The translations under genes were made by a program, and so were the position numbers. The notes beneath the pieces are model-generated. The model was given only the letters and a program-made list of their open reading frames with translations, was not told the origin of the DNA and ran no database searches. From Mangifera indica (lineage: Eukaryota; Streptophyta; Magnoliopsida; Sapindales; Anacardiaceae): a DNA stretch of 64,000 nucleotides. Below, in pieces: positions 1 through 11,812 of the stretch. How positions within the stretch are numbered: the stretch's first letter is position 1; the number at the start of each line of letters is the position of its first letter. The stretch covers positions 5,352,001-5,416,000 of the forward strand of contig NC_058138.1 of assembly GCF_011075055.1 (NCBI RefSeq), given 5' to 3'.

Positions 1-282
1 ATGTTTTCTTTTATTAGAAAAAATAATTTAGATAAATCATTTAATTAAAAAATATTTTTTATTAAAGTTAATGGACTGACTTGTTACTATAGACCTAGAC
101 CTGACCTATTACTGTAGTGCTTGGTCAGGCCCTATGTATGTAGGGTTGGTTTGTGGGCCTCAAGCTTTCTTTGGATCGGTTTGATTTATACAATCTGCTA
201 TTGTGCAGGCTCTAGCTCAGTCTAGCCTGTAGGCCTCGTAAGTCTTGCTAATGTCAACCCAGTTTGGTCTACTACCATCTCT
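1..282. mobile_element. hAT-like non-autonomous element, right end only
   Basis: This is the right part of an element whose left end lies outside the window. It closely matches the right portion of the complete element at 17742-18612, including the terminal catctct and the same right flank (aactatgc, 283-290). The sequence alternates short GGCC or GGCCT-like blocks with AT-rich DNA, as in the related element at 58.9-59.7 kb. No coding capacity is visible. The hAT assignment rests on the 8-bp target duplication of the complete copy. Confidence 0.6.
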
Positions 283-1129
283 AACTATGCTAAAATATCT
301 CTCATAATAACTAAAATAATATTCAATTAAAAATCTTAAATATGTAAACTTGCATACCTTAACTTAAAGCTAAAAGATTAAATTGAAAAGTTAAAAGTAA
401 AATAAATTTATGATTTTATAATAAGAAAGAACATAGAGAGTGTGAAGAATATGTGCATATGTGTGTTTATATATATGTATTTATATATTCAAACGTCGGG
501 ATATTCAAATTCATATTTTTTTGTTGTGAATTCATAAGAAAGTTATGTTTTTACATTAAACTTCAATTCAAAAGAAATTTACTTGTGGGCTCCATTAGTT
601 TCGGTTGGTAGTAATCTTTAAGGTGGCAAGTGAGTTGATCATATCTTGAAATTGAAGTGGACTATAAAGAGGTTTCTTTTTATGTTGAATTGAGGGTGGG
701 CTTTGACATCAATTTTCAATATTTTTCTTAATTTGAGGGTAAATCTGGTCTATTCTCACAAAGCTCAGATCTATTCTTTATAATAGCATACTGATAATCA
801 TGATAAAATTTATTAATGATATTAATACAAATGTTGCTATGCAAACTTTATAAGGTAAAGATGCAGCCCATAAAAGCCCAATGGGCCTATTCCCCTACTT
901 CAACCCAAAACTTATCCAAATAACAGCAATAAAAACAAGATGGCAAACCCGCGAATGTGTTCTCCTTTACAAACAGTGTAGTAGATTCCCGGACTCAATC
1001 TCTATCACTGGTAGTTAGTGATTAAGCTTCCATGTATTGCTTATTTCAAGTCTTAATATTCTCTTATTTTTGTTTAGGGTGCTGTTTGAGTGATGCCAAA
1101 TTGTCTTAACTTGTTCATGAGCGCCTTCA
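283..1129. other. Duplicated upstream flank of PPR copy A, no gene
   Basis: AT-rich non-coding DNA that aligns almost throughout with 18613-19430, the flank of PPR copy C. A shortened version lies before PPR fragment B (about 14780-14860), where roughly 500 bp are missing. It presumably held the promoter and 5' leader of the ancestral PPR gene. No frame or RNA gene is visible. Confidence 0.7.
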
Positions 1130-2779
1130 ATGGCGAGTAAGTTTTTATCTTGAACATTTTCAAGCAAAATCCTCAAATTGGTTAATTTAACTGCCTGTAT
1201 ATCCTCACTTTCGTGTGCTAATGCACTGCAAGTTACTGATTATGAAGCAAAGATTCAATCTTTGAGGAATAAGCCATACCCGGATAATCTTATCCGGGTT
1301 TTGGATAGCACTGGCGACTTGAACGCGGCTCTGAAGATATTTAAATGGGTATCTCTCCAAAAAGGGTTTCAACACAGCTGATACTTATGGTAAGATAATT
1401 TTGTAGTTTAGTAGAATGAACAAGAAAGGGTGCAGTCCTAGTAGTAGAAGTTTTGAGATAATAATTATAAAAGGTCTTATTTTGAGCAATCGAGTGGATC
1501 ATTCGGTTATCATTTTAGGCAAGATTTTATGCTGGATTTGAGCTGAAATTAAGTTTCTATACCGTATAATACCACAGTTTTGTAGGGAAAAAAAAAAAAC
1601 TGGGGGAGGTAATCCGACTCTTAAGGTTGATGAGAGCTTCAAATCTTTTGCCAGATGGGTTGATTTATAGGGAGTTAATTAGATGCACGAGTGAGACCCA
1701 TACGTTAGATGATGCGAATTATCTTCTTGAAGAGATGATGGAAAACGGTAGAACACCTGCTATTGATGTGCTTGTTGATCTAGTAGTAGGCCTTTGTGCT
1801 ATGCTTGAAGGCTGCTGTAATGCTGGTAAAGTTTTTTTGGCAAAAAGTATCCTGGACAAAATGGATGAGAGAAAGATAACCCATTCTGATTCTTGGAATA
1901 TTCTAATCACATGGCTTTCTGAGAATATGGAAATAAGGAAAACTGATGAACTTCTTTGTAGAATGTTTATATTTTCCATAGTTACTGACTCTGCGACATA
2001 CTCAGCTCTTGTTGTAGGCAACTGTTGGTTGAGAAAGTATGAGGATGCTCTGTAGGTGTTCCATCGGGTTTGTATCAAAAATTGGGTTCTGGATTCTATA
2101 TTTTATTAGGACTTATGGAGAGCCTTTGCCAGGCAGGAAAGATTTGGAGGCTGCTGAAGTATTTCATGTCATGTAGAAGAACAGATGCTCCCTCAGTCCT
2201 TCTTACAATATGCTGATAGGTGGCATGTGTAGCATGGGACAAGTGGATAAAGCAATTTGGCTACGGGGTTTTTCTTACAGTTCTAATACTTCTTATACTA
2301 CTCTAACTTACACGACAATCATGCATGGATTGTCAAAATTAAAAATGGCTATAGGACTAATGGTAATTCTCTCACAAATTTTGGTGGACAGTTGTGCTAT
2401 AGATGTGGAGGTATATTGCATCCTCATACAAAGCATGAGTGCACAAAATTGAACTAAGGATTCTGCTTTCTTTTTCAATGTGCTGGTTAATGAGGGTTTA
2501 GTGCCTGACCAAGAAAGAATGCATACACTTCTGTGTTGTTTGGCTAGCCAATCTGACTTGCACATGGTTTTAAGTGGGATTGATAAACTAGTTTCTAATA
2601 GTGATACTTTGGATTCATCTATGTGTAACATACTTATCAATGGCCTCTGGAAAGAGGGTCTAAAATGTGAGGCATCCTGATTATTGGATCTGATGTTGGA
2701 AAAAGGTTGGGTACCAGAAGCTATAACTCACAGACTGTTGGTTGGGTCTTTGGATTCAATGCAAGAAATGAAACTGTAA
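1130..2779 (+). pseudogene. Pentatricopeptide repeat (PPR) pseudogene, copy A
   Basis: Several open pieces (about 1178-1381, 1627-2055, 2210-2452, 2480-2680) encode PPR-like text: a leader with DNLIRVLDSTGDLNAALKIF, then repeats such as HTLDDANYLLEEMMENG and VLVNEGLVPDQE. P-class PPR proteins normally bind organellar RNA. The ATG at 1130 is followed by a stop at codon 8 that copy C lacks. A TAG follows EDAL where copy C reads CAG. The TGA at 2450-2452 is shared with copy C, so the gene had probably died before duplication. A further in-frame stop lies near 2680, and similarity ends with a stop at 2777-2779. No repaired product is implied. Confidence 0.8.
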
Positions 2780-3353
2780 TTAGAAAGTTTCTAAATTACC
2801 CTGGTGGAAAACTCGCCATGATGGGATGTAAGCTTCTTTGGGATCTAATTTAGCAGTTTTGGTCGAGTTGCACTAGAAATCAGTCTATAATGTCATATGA
2901 TTGTAAAATTGCCTGATTAGTTGTACTTTACCTAGCCATCTTATAATCTGTGACATGATGCCACTGCATTGTAAATTCCAAAGAGAAACTTATTTGTCGA
3001 AATCTCCATAAACGTTGTGGCATCATAAGCTTTTTGGTCCACTGTATTTTTTTGTTAAGTACTTGTGGTCAATATGCACTTGGGAAATCTCCTTTTGCTA
3101 AGTCATGCTTGATAGGATATCAATGAGGGTAGTGCTAGGGTATTTAATTTGAGTCAAGTCAATTTCTGAAAAATGATCTTGTGGTCCATTACATTTTTGC
3201 CTATATTTAACTTCAATTTTACTGTATGATTTAGAATTGTTTTTATATATTGGATCAATATCGAAGAAAAAATTTTTCAGTTTCCCTCCAAAGCAGAAGC
3301 TTAACATTACTTATTTTACTTTTTGTTCGGACTCACATTTATGTGTTCTGTAG
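2780..3353. other. 3' flank of PPR copy A, no gene
   Basis: Non-coding DNA aligning with about 20920-21460 behind PPR copy C. The two copies part company abruptly after the shared tattttact stretch near 3320. No gene seen. Confidence 0.65.
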
Positions 3354-3690
3354 GAAGAGAAATCAAAAGAAGAAATTATTTCCCAAGACGCGGCAGCCAA
3401 GGAGGTCCACCACAAACAAAAGCAGCAGATGACAAACATGAGGAGACTGAAGCTGTGATGGAACAGGGGGCAAATAAAAGGGGAGAAGGAGGGCAAGAGT
3501 CTCCTTAGAGAAAGAATTTGAAGAAGTAGAAGGAGAGTTGCAGGTCTCTCAAAAAACTGCATGGCACTTTGATGTTTGTCGTGTAATGTGAACCAGCTTG
3601 TCTTTCAAGCATTCAGAAAACTTGTATTGAAACTTTGATGTAAACTTGTTCTCATTACAGAAAATTAATAAAGACTACATTTCCAGTATT
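3354..3690 (+). other. Candidate captured 3'-terminal exon with polyadenylation signal
   Basis: This stretch is present in copy A of the duplication but replaced by unrelated sequence in copy C. It follows a splice-acceptor-like ttctgtag. It keeps an open, very hydrophilic C-terminal frame (REIKRRNYFPRR near its start, rich in Lys, Glu, Gly and Gln) ending in TAG at about 3506-3508. A 3' UTR-like stretch follows, with AATAAA at 3667-3672. I do not recognise the protein. It may be a terminal exon carried in with another sequence, or chance. No upstream exon was identified. Confidence 0.3.
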
Positions 3691-5754
3691 TGTTCTGAGT
3701 TACATTTCTAATACGTGTTTCTGCTATTTACATTGCTGAGATTATGTGGAATCGTATATTTTGGGTAGCATGAAGAGGGCAAAAAGATTATAATCAGCAA
3801 AGGATTGAGGTCTTAGGGAAGCTGGAATTGCGACCTGCAGTCCAGAGATCGTTGACCATTATTTAGCAGCTGAAGTTCATTCTTCGACAGTAAGATTGTT
3901 GTTGAACTCTATCCAATGACAGTTATTGACCTCCATGGCTTGATTTCATAAAAAATGGAGAAGCTGAATCCCCACACTTATTGACCTCAAAATAAAGTAG
4001 TTAGATTATTTAAACAAACTCATTTTCCAAGCAGTGAATGTCTCTTCAAATAATTGAAATCGGATAATATTTTAAAGTCTATTGCTATGTAATATAGATA
4101 TGGAGCTGATGAAGGAAGTGCAGAATGAAAGGAAATAATGTAGAAACTGAAATATCTCAACAACCAGTTCAATGTTTTTATTTTCCCTGCTTTTTCTAGA
4201 TTCATAAATGATAAATTCGTTCGCATAACCTTTTTATCTTTTTGCAATTAATTCTTACTTGAGTTAAATCACTTATTTTACATTTAGCTGATAGTTATAA
4301 ATTCAATTTAATTAAGTTTGAACCGATTATATTAAATTAGATAAAATCCTAAATTTAGTAATCAACCTCAAGATCATTGTTTTAGGTAAGTAAAAATTTT
4401 GATATTAATATATCATTACTAAATTTTAAACTCATGTTTTTTTGTTTCGATGTCCTTACTTTTTTGTGTGAAAAGCTTTATTACATACGTAAAGTATGTT
4501 CACAAATTGTGCCATAACCAATATGTATCATTTCAATTGATATGATTAGAGCAGACTCTGAATTTTCTATATTCAATAAATCTATTCACTAATTGGTTTT
4601 AAACTTTTTATTATCTTGGGTTTTCTGTTAATTTTAATAATCTTTATAATGGATATATTTCGTGAAGGTGGATCAATACAAGGGTATCCATATTAGATGA
4701 AATTAACTGTGGATATTGAAAGTCAAGAATAAGACTCTCTTAAAAACTATTGAGAGAAAGTATGAATTTTTGTTAATATAATCGGTAAAGATGAATGGGA
4801 GAAGAGCGTAAAAAAAACCAGGGCTCGGCCCATGCAAGCTGCCATGGGTAGCTTATCTATTATCAATACACAATTCACAAACCTTATGTATTATCTTCAT
4901 TTTTTATTACTTTTCCTTAAAATTATCTCATTTCATTAATTTATAGCATATTTATGATATTTATGATTTTTTTTAGGGAAATCATAATTTAAAATTAATA
5001 AAATTATACGTATATATTTTTATAAATAATTTGGATATACAGATAATGTGTTATCATTTAATCAGATAATTTTAAATTAAAAATTAAATAATATTCAATT
5101 ACATAATAATACATCATCTATGTATTCAAAATATGTACAAAAAATATGTATATATAACATTGCTTATTTGAAATTGAATGAAATTGCTCAGGAAAAAGAT
5201 TTATTTCATTCCTCTATCTCAAATGCGAGATAAATTAGTAAATAAACAATAGGATTATTGTCAAAATAAATCATTTGTCAACCAAATACAACTTAGAATA
5301 TGAAAACAAAAAAAATATATTTTGTTTCCACAGGATCATATGTTGGTAATATTTTTTATCTATTGATTTCCCAAATTATTTCTTCAAAAGAAAGAAGATG
5401 AAAAAAATAAATTATATTAATTGTTATGATATTATAAAAAAATTATTGCCATCGTACAGATTACGTGCGAAAATGGTGGACAACTACACTATTTACAGTC
5501 AAAACACGGCAGGTTAATCTCGTGTTTGTCAGCCGTCACGTAACGTAGTGTACAATTTACATAGCTTTCCTTCGAGCTCGCCTTGCTCCAAGCTTTACCG
5601 AGTCCGTGGCTTCAGCCTCAGCCATGTCGGTGTCCTCACTTTTAAATTGCCATTAAAGCTATCCGTCAAAGGTCATTTGCATACTTTGTTTTATTTTTGT
5701 GTAAAAAAAATCTATTTTAATTAAACCATTCATTTTATATATAACAAAGAATTA
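3691..5754. other. Non-coding AT-rich DNA, partly duplicated
   Basis: 3720-3920 aligns with about 21520-21690, the shared tail of the PPR duplication. A segment around 4140-4240 is repeated imperfectly at about 6010-6100. The rest is AT-rich with no gene I can support. Confidence 0.55.
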
Positions 5755-6010
5755 CTTCCAATTGCTTTTCTTTGTAATTTTACACACTATTTGATAAATT
5801 GTCAAAAGTAGATAGACAATTAATCCGATATAAACAAACATATTTTCCAAGTAGTAGCTACATGACAATGACTATGCTCTTAAAGATAATAGCACGTCAA
5901 GCCACTCTGCGTTTACATTTCAACAACCATATTATAATGTATCTAGTTTGAAATTGAAATTGAATTTATCACAGGTGAAATTCAAAATGACTAAGACCCA
6001 CCAATAGAGA
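5755..6010. repeat. Local repeat unit R1, uninterrupted copy
   Basis: A roughly 250-bp unit that recurs at about 6330-6509 plus 7447-7530 (split by a solo LTR) and at about 15285-15510. All copies share the cacactatttga-type core and the stretch around tctagtttg. No coding potential. It belongs to the ancient local duplications of this block. Confidence 0.65.
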
Positions 6011-6329
6011 GATAAATGTCTCAACAACCATTTCAATGTTTGTATCTTCCCTGATTTTTCTAGATTCATACTTGATAAATTCATTTGTATACAATTTTTT
6101 TTTTTAAGGAAAAACTGTTACTTTAGTTAAATCATTTATGTTGTATATAACAAAGAATTATTTTCTTTTTATTTAATCAGATTTTATCAAATAAAAGAAA
6201 AACTTAAATCTAATAATTGACTATCATTGTTACACCAAAAAAAGTAAAAAATTTGATATTATATTTTCAATAAATTATGAATACACATGCCCCTTGTTTG
6301 GATAGACTCATCATTATATTTTCAATAAA

Positions 6330-7530
6330 ATTTCTTTTCTTTGCAATTCCACACACTATTTGATAAATTGTCAAAAGTAGGTAGACAATTACTCTGACAA
6401 AAACAAATGCATTTTCCAAGCAGCAGCCACATGATAATGACTGTGCTCTTAAAGAAAATAGCATGTTAGGCCACCCTGCATTTACATTTCAACAAACATA
6501 TTACAATGTTGGTGCATATTCATCCAAACATGCAACAAAAAAACTAAAAAATCAAAAACTGTTTTTACTATTTATTTAATATGTGCAGTTCTTTTGTTTT
6601 CAAATTTAACATCCAAATAATCTTCAATTCACACTGAAATTATATCAATGCAAAGAGGACTCGAAAAACTTTCTATCAAGCTATGGTAGCGCTCAAGATT
6701 CAATAGATAAAGTGGTCAAAATATTAATCAAATTCAGTGGCAGAAAACGTAATTATAGTGCAACTCTCTGTCATAAGAAAAATTAACACATATACACACT
6801 CTAATTTGGATTTCTAAGGAAACATAAAATGTAACCAAGATAAAAAGGAAAGTTTCACCAACTTTGGGGTCTTCCACCACCAATCTTCCACCAAGAATGA
6901 TTAGATAAAGGAAATGAGATAAAAGCTAACAAAGTTTTTTTAAAATTTTCATTCAAAATGCCAACCAACCAATTACAAATGAAGATTTATCCTTTTATAT
7001 AAGAGGCACAGATGACAATGATACAATATTTCCTACAAAAGTCAACTAAAATTTGCATGAATTAAGCTAAGCTATTCATTCTAAACCAAGCTCATACATA
7101 GTAATTAACTAAAAACAAAAATTAGTTGTTTTTTTTTAACTTTAGGAATGATGTTTCCTAATTAGAACAATCAAATTCTAATTTAGTTTCAATGTAACTA
7201 AAAACCAATTTTGAGCCCTTTGGGCTTCTCAAAATGATGCTTGAACATTTGGGCCATTGGTAGACTTCCAAAGTCACACTTTTGGATCAATTAGAGCAAA
7301 CTATAGGTTTTGGGCCAAAATTGAAGGTGCAATGCTTCCTTTGCTTGAGATTTGCTAGAGTTTCATTCTTCTTGGCTTCAAAAGTTGCATGGAGACTTGA
7401 GGATGACTTGGAACCCAAAAATGACAATGAAGCCGTGTATACATCAAATGTATCTAGTTTGCAATTGAGATTGAATTTATCGTAGGTGAAACTCAAAATG
7501 ACAAAGACCCACCAATAGAGAGATAAAGGG
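6330..7530. repeat. Local repeat unit R1, second copy, split by an LTR
   Basis: The first half (about 6330-6509) and second half (7447-7530) together match the uninterrupted copies at 5755-6010 and 15285-15510. The 937 bp between them are absent from both other copies, so this unit provides the empty-site proof for the LTR insertion. Confidence 0.65.
6510..7446. mobile_element. Solo LTR of an LTR retrotransposon
   Basis: A 937-bp insertion begins TGGTGCAT, ends ATACATCA (TG...CA termini) and is flanked on both sides by the 5-bp duplication aatgt (6505-6509 and 7447-7451). Two paralogous copies of the host repeat lack it. No internal region, primer-binding site or polypurine tract is present, which fits a solo LTR left by recombination between two LTRs. 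Short frames inside it have no recognisable protein similarity. The superfamily cannot be told from an LTR alone. Confidence 0.75.
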
Positions 7531-7795
7531 AGGGCATGAATTTTAGTAGGGTCACTTTACTTGACAATATCAGGCTATTTGGACCCTTTTATTATGGGGT
7601 TACATCCTCATAACAGGTCTCGTTTCTTTACATATTATATATGAGTTAAAATAAAATTATTTAGTTATGAGTTGATTGCCGAGGTTTTATGTGTTTAAAT
7701 CGGTTAATTCAATTTTAAAAAATAATTTGATTCAAATAAAATTTTTAATTTAAAAAGTCAATATAACTTCAGAGTACAATTCGAGTAAAACAATT

Positions 7796-7858
<63 letters not shown>

Positions 7859-8719
7859 CTTATATAATTTTTGAATCAATAAAAATATAAATTTATTGTT
7901 ATAACGCATTAGTAAATAATTATATTTTATAATATTATGAGTTAATGAATATTTATCTATATAAATTGTTGTTTATTATAATTATAAAAGATTTAAACTT
8001 TACTTTACAATCAAATAGATTGAATTTTTAAAATTTTTTTATTACAATGACTTTTAAAAAAAAAAAAACTAAACTTTAATTATTTTTATTAAGTGTACCA
8101 AACTAATTATTTTGACTAAATTCACAAAACAATTTTGATAAACCTTCAAGAGGAGTATTTTGTTACTTTAGCCTCGGTTGTACCGGCCTAAGTTGAGTTT
8201 ATCTTGTGGTTTGTGGTATCATCCCGTATGGAAAAATGAGTGTAGGTTATTTCTAAGTTATCTTTGTAAAGGACACATTGCTTTTGTTAATACATATATA
8301 TTCTTAAAAAAAAATTGAAAAAACGCAAATCCCCCAAGACATTTTCAAGTAATCAATGACTAAACATGACATTTATCAACCAATCATTATTGAATTGGTT
8401 CAACTTAAATTTAAATTTAAAAAATTGACAAACCACAAATACAGGTCAAGAGCCCTAATAAACATACTGAATGAATATAGTTATACTATCAACCCTAACC
8501 CAAATAAATTATGTTAGATATATCTCATATTATTATGTTAAGTGAAAAATTATTAAAGTTATTAAAGAAAATGAATTTGTTGATGACTCAATTAAGTCAA
8601 ATTGCTTGACTCAATCTCAAGTTGGGACTACTCTTATTGAAGTTTGACTTGTTTGAGCTTAACACTAGGCCAAACAAGAGCCAACGCTGATCTCGTCAAA
8701 TAGCCCTAATATTAAGTAA
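7531..8719. other. Non-coding AT-rich DNA, duplicated at 15.5-16.3 kb
   Basis: Intermittently alignable with about 15540-16280. It contains a pure AT microsatellite (separate entry). No gene seen. Confidence 0.55.
7799..7855. repeat. (AT)n microsatellite
   Basis: About 57 bp of uninterrupted AT dinucleotides. The paralogous segment near 16060 lacks it, so it expanded after the duplication or contracted in the other copy. Confidence 0.95.
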
Positions 8720-9092
8720 AAATCATGATAATCAAATTGTGTATTGTATCATATATTAAACTTAATTATCTGTATCATGTATCAAATCGTATTATGGAAT
8801 ACACCTTTTAAAAAATAAAATAATGAAAGTTTAATTTACACGTCATCATTTTAAAAATATTACAAACACTCCTAAAATTTTAAAATTTCTCATATACACC
8901 CTTACAACATCATTGTTTTATCTAAAAAGGTATATCAATCTAAATTATTAATATGTATTGTATCATAAAATATGTATCGTATCGTATAATACATTCATTG
9001 TATCTTATTAATTTAATACACCTTAGGATACAAATTATTTTTCACATGTATTATATTGTATTGTAGGATACATATCATGTATCGTAGGCAAT
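8720..9092. repeat. CGATA-rich dispersed element, copy 1
   Basis: An AT-rich stretch dominated by variants of tatcgtatcg and tgtatcatat. It recurs at about 16285-16672 (same orientation, via the segmental duplication) and in reverse complement at about 46930-47305. Terminal similarity around atcatgataatc suggests a non-autonomous DNA element, but I could not fix ends or a target duplication. Confidence 0.5.
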
Positions 9093-10679
9093 AGCGGATC
9101 CAATATTTTTGTTAAGGAAGGCCTACATAGTGAAAACTTATGAAAACCCACCAAACATGGAATAAAAGAAATAATACAATAACACAACTAATTTTTTTTT
9201 AAGCAAAAGAAGCTCTTCAATGCGAAGTGAGCCAAAAAAAAAAAAGCATGAGAATTTAATGATCCATTTAAATCTAATATAATAAAAAATATTTACAACA
9301 ACCGCAATACACAAAAAATATTTCACACAACTTTAGAGTTAAATTACAATTTTAACATAAATGAAATACATAAACAATGAGATGAATTCAAATAACTATA
9401 TAAGTAATAGATCTTTGGACGGTATAACTCAAAAGCAATTTTTAAAATCAAAACTCAATTCTCAATATTAAAGATCCACTCACCTCATTGTATATGATTA
9501 AAAAAATTAAGTTATAATGATATTTAAATATTTGAATATCAATTATTTAAAAATGAAAACAAATTAGAATATTTGAATTTCAATTATTTAAAAATGAAAG
9601 TAAATTAAAATGGTATATCTGAATTGATCCTTAAAAAATATTAAGAAATTTAAATTAGTCATCATAAGTAAAAACTTGTTGACTTTTTTTTACTTTCTTA
9701 GATGGAAATGTTGGTAGCTTATTGACCTTACAATTTTGCCTATTCTCATCTATGTGCATTTAAAAGTAATCAATTTTAATCATTATGGAATTGCTTAAAA
9801 ATTAAGGTTAATTTGCACCTTATATGATTGACTTCTTTCCATCTCATTCTAAAAAACCTACAACAATACAACTTGATATTGAATCTATATGTTACCTTTC
9901 CTTTTACAACTAGAGTTCATTTTGTAATTTATTTCTTAATTCTCAAACATTTATGCCTAGCAAACTATAATAATTATACAATTAATACTACATGACATTC
10001 ATTGACACCAACACGAAACCATGGATAATTGATAACAGTTTGTATATAAGTTTTTGTAATTACAAAACTTTAAAATATTTAATAGAAAATTTTTTAAAAT
10101 GAATGTTAGCACCAGCTAGCCAACAACAACACTAAAATACTATTCAAAATAAAGCAGAAACTTCTAATTTAGCCTGTAATATTTTGGACACATAAGTATC
10201 AATATAATAGAGGGACTAAAAATGCCAATCAAACATTGCCATATCTGTTCAATAAAAATATTTAATGATTCTGTTAGTTTAAAGAATTAAATTACTTATT
10301 TACCCTTCCTAAGTATAATAACCAAAATACCTGCATAATTATATAATTGAATATACAAAATTACCCTTTATATAAAAATTCAAGTTTACACAACATAATT
10401 AATAATAATTTACCAATATGATTTTTTGAGTTACCGAATTCAAGGTAAAATATGTTAACTTAATTGCATTATATTAATTTGTATTACAATTTTTTAAATT
10501 TGTAATACAATCATAATACATTTCAAATATTTTTTCCTGATTGAACCGATTATAGTCTGCAAAATTCTAGTTTCAGTGCTTGAAACTAAGAACCAAAATG
10601 AATTCATTATAGTGGTTGAACATTGCACTAGTAATTGAATAAAAAACCAAAATGAATCTGCAAAATGCATTCATTGCTA
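9093..10679. other. Non-coding AT-rich DNA duplicated at 16.67-17.74 kb
   Basis: 9130-10125 aligns with about 16680-17741. The site around 10110-10125 (caacaacaacac followed by taaaata) looks like an unfilled version of the hAT insertion site at 17734-17741. The remainder to 10679 shows nothing I can name. Confidence 0.55.
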
Positions 10680-11259
10680 ATTGAACAAAAATGCTCCAAG
10701 AGAATTTACAGCTCAAGGAGAAAGTTGCTTCTCTTCAAATACTTCTCTCCCATTTTCCAACGCCTGCACTGGGTCTTCAAATACTTCAAGAATCAGAGAA
10801 GCATTACACACGATTATTATGCAGCAGAAAAATACATATAACAGACAAAATTTTCTTTGAGGAAAAAGAAAAAGAAAAAACTTATTGAAAATGTTGGAGA
10901 GTTGAGTCAGGCCTTTTCTCCAATACGTGAACGACACCATTGTTATTTGCAACATCATCAAGGTACATGCAGAAAAACCATCAAAATAATCACAACACTG
11001 AACACACATAATAATCACAAAAATGCGAGAACGAATAGAGAGATTGTAACCACCAAAATATGAAATATTGTAAACAGCCGTTAAAATGCATCTCAATCGA
11101 TAGATCATTACATCAAGAATCATAAAACGTATCTATTTGTGAAAGACTACAAGACTCAGATGAACTTGAGGCAGAAATTAAAAACACCACATTCGTAGTC
11201 AAGAAACTAGGGCTCACTAGGTTTCTGTAAATTCCTCAAAATCTTTTTTCATAAAATTT
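10680..11259. other. Unidentified stretch with short frames on both strands
   Basis: Base composition is less AT-biased than its surroundings, and frames of 65 residues (plus, 10691-10888) and 136 residues (minus, 10713-11123) exist. Neither resembles a family I know. The LTRs of the minus-strand copia element separate this stretch from about 14506-14640, which has a similar look, so the retrotransposon may have landed in an older transcribed or repetitive sequence. Function unknown. Confidence 0.25.
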
Positions 11260-11624
11260 TGATTCAGTTAACATCAACATTTATACAAACACTTGAGCTG
11301 TCAGATTGGCAGTAACTAACTAATTACATCCTTACCGTTGCTTTACAACTAATTTTCTCAGATCAATGATATTGCTTCAACACAAGCTTCACGTGAACTA
11401 AAACAAGAAACAGAAAAATAGAAGAACAAAGTCAAATGCAGCTTTCACTTCAACTGAACTCAATGTACTTCAAAGCTTCCCAAGTACGCTATCTCTTTTT
11501 CAATTCGGTGCGTTTTGTTTTAGTGAATTAATACACAAAACACACCGTCTTGGACTTGCTGCAATAAACTATAGGACTTGGGCTTCTTAATGAGAATTTC
11601 ACAGAAATTGGACTTCTACTTCAC
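11260..11624 (-). repeat. 3' LTR of the deleted copia element
   Basis: About 365 bp, from tgattcagtt to ctacttcac on the plus strand. It matches 14141-14505 with about a dozen substitutions and no length change. The exact last base is uncertain by one. Confidence 0.75.
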
Positions 11625-11812
11625 ATCCTCCCTCAAGTCAATGTTGCTGAAAGCAGCATTCGACTTGTCTTATTGAACTCAATTCTCTCTTCCAACTTCC
11701 CAGTAGCTTTAACACAAAAAAAAACTTTCTTCAATTCAGTAACTCTTCTCTTAAACCAAGACCATTCATCACTATCTAACATCCTCTTCAACTCAGCAAC
11801 TCCTCTCTGGAA

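Noticed and set aside
7282..7496. Overlapping 67- and 69-codon frames on opposite strands
   Set aside because: Inside the solo LTR; mirror-image open frames without family similarity.
10713..11123. 136-codon minus frame as a gene
   Set aside because: No recognisable motif, no promoter or splice context, and it is interrupted near the adjacent LTR; kept only as an unassigned stretch.
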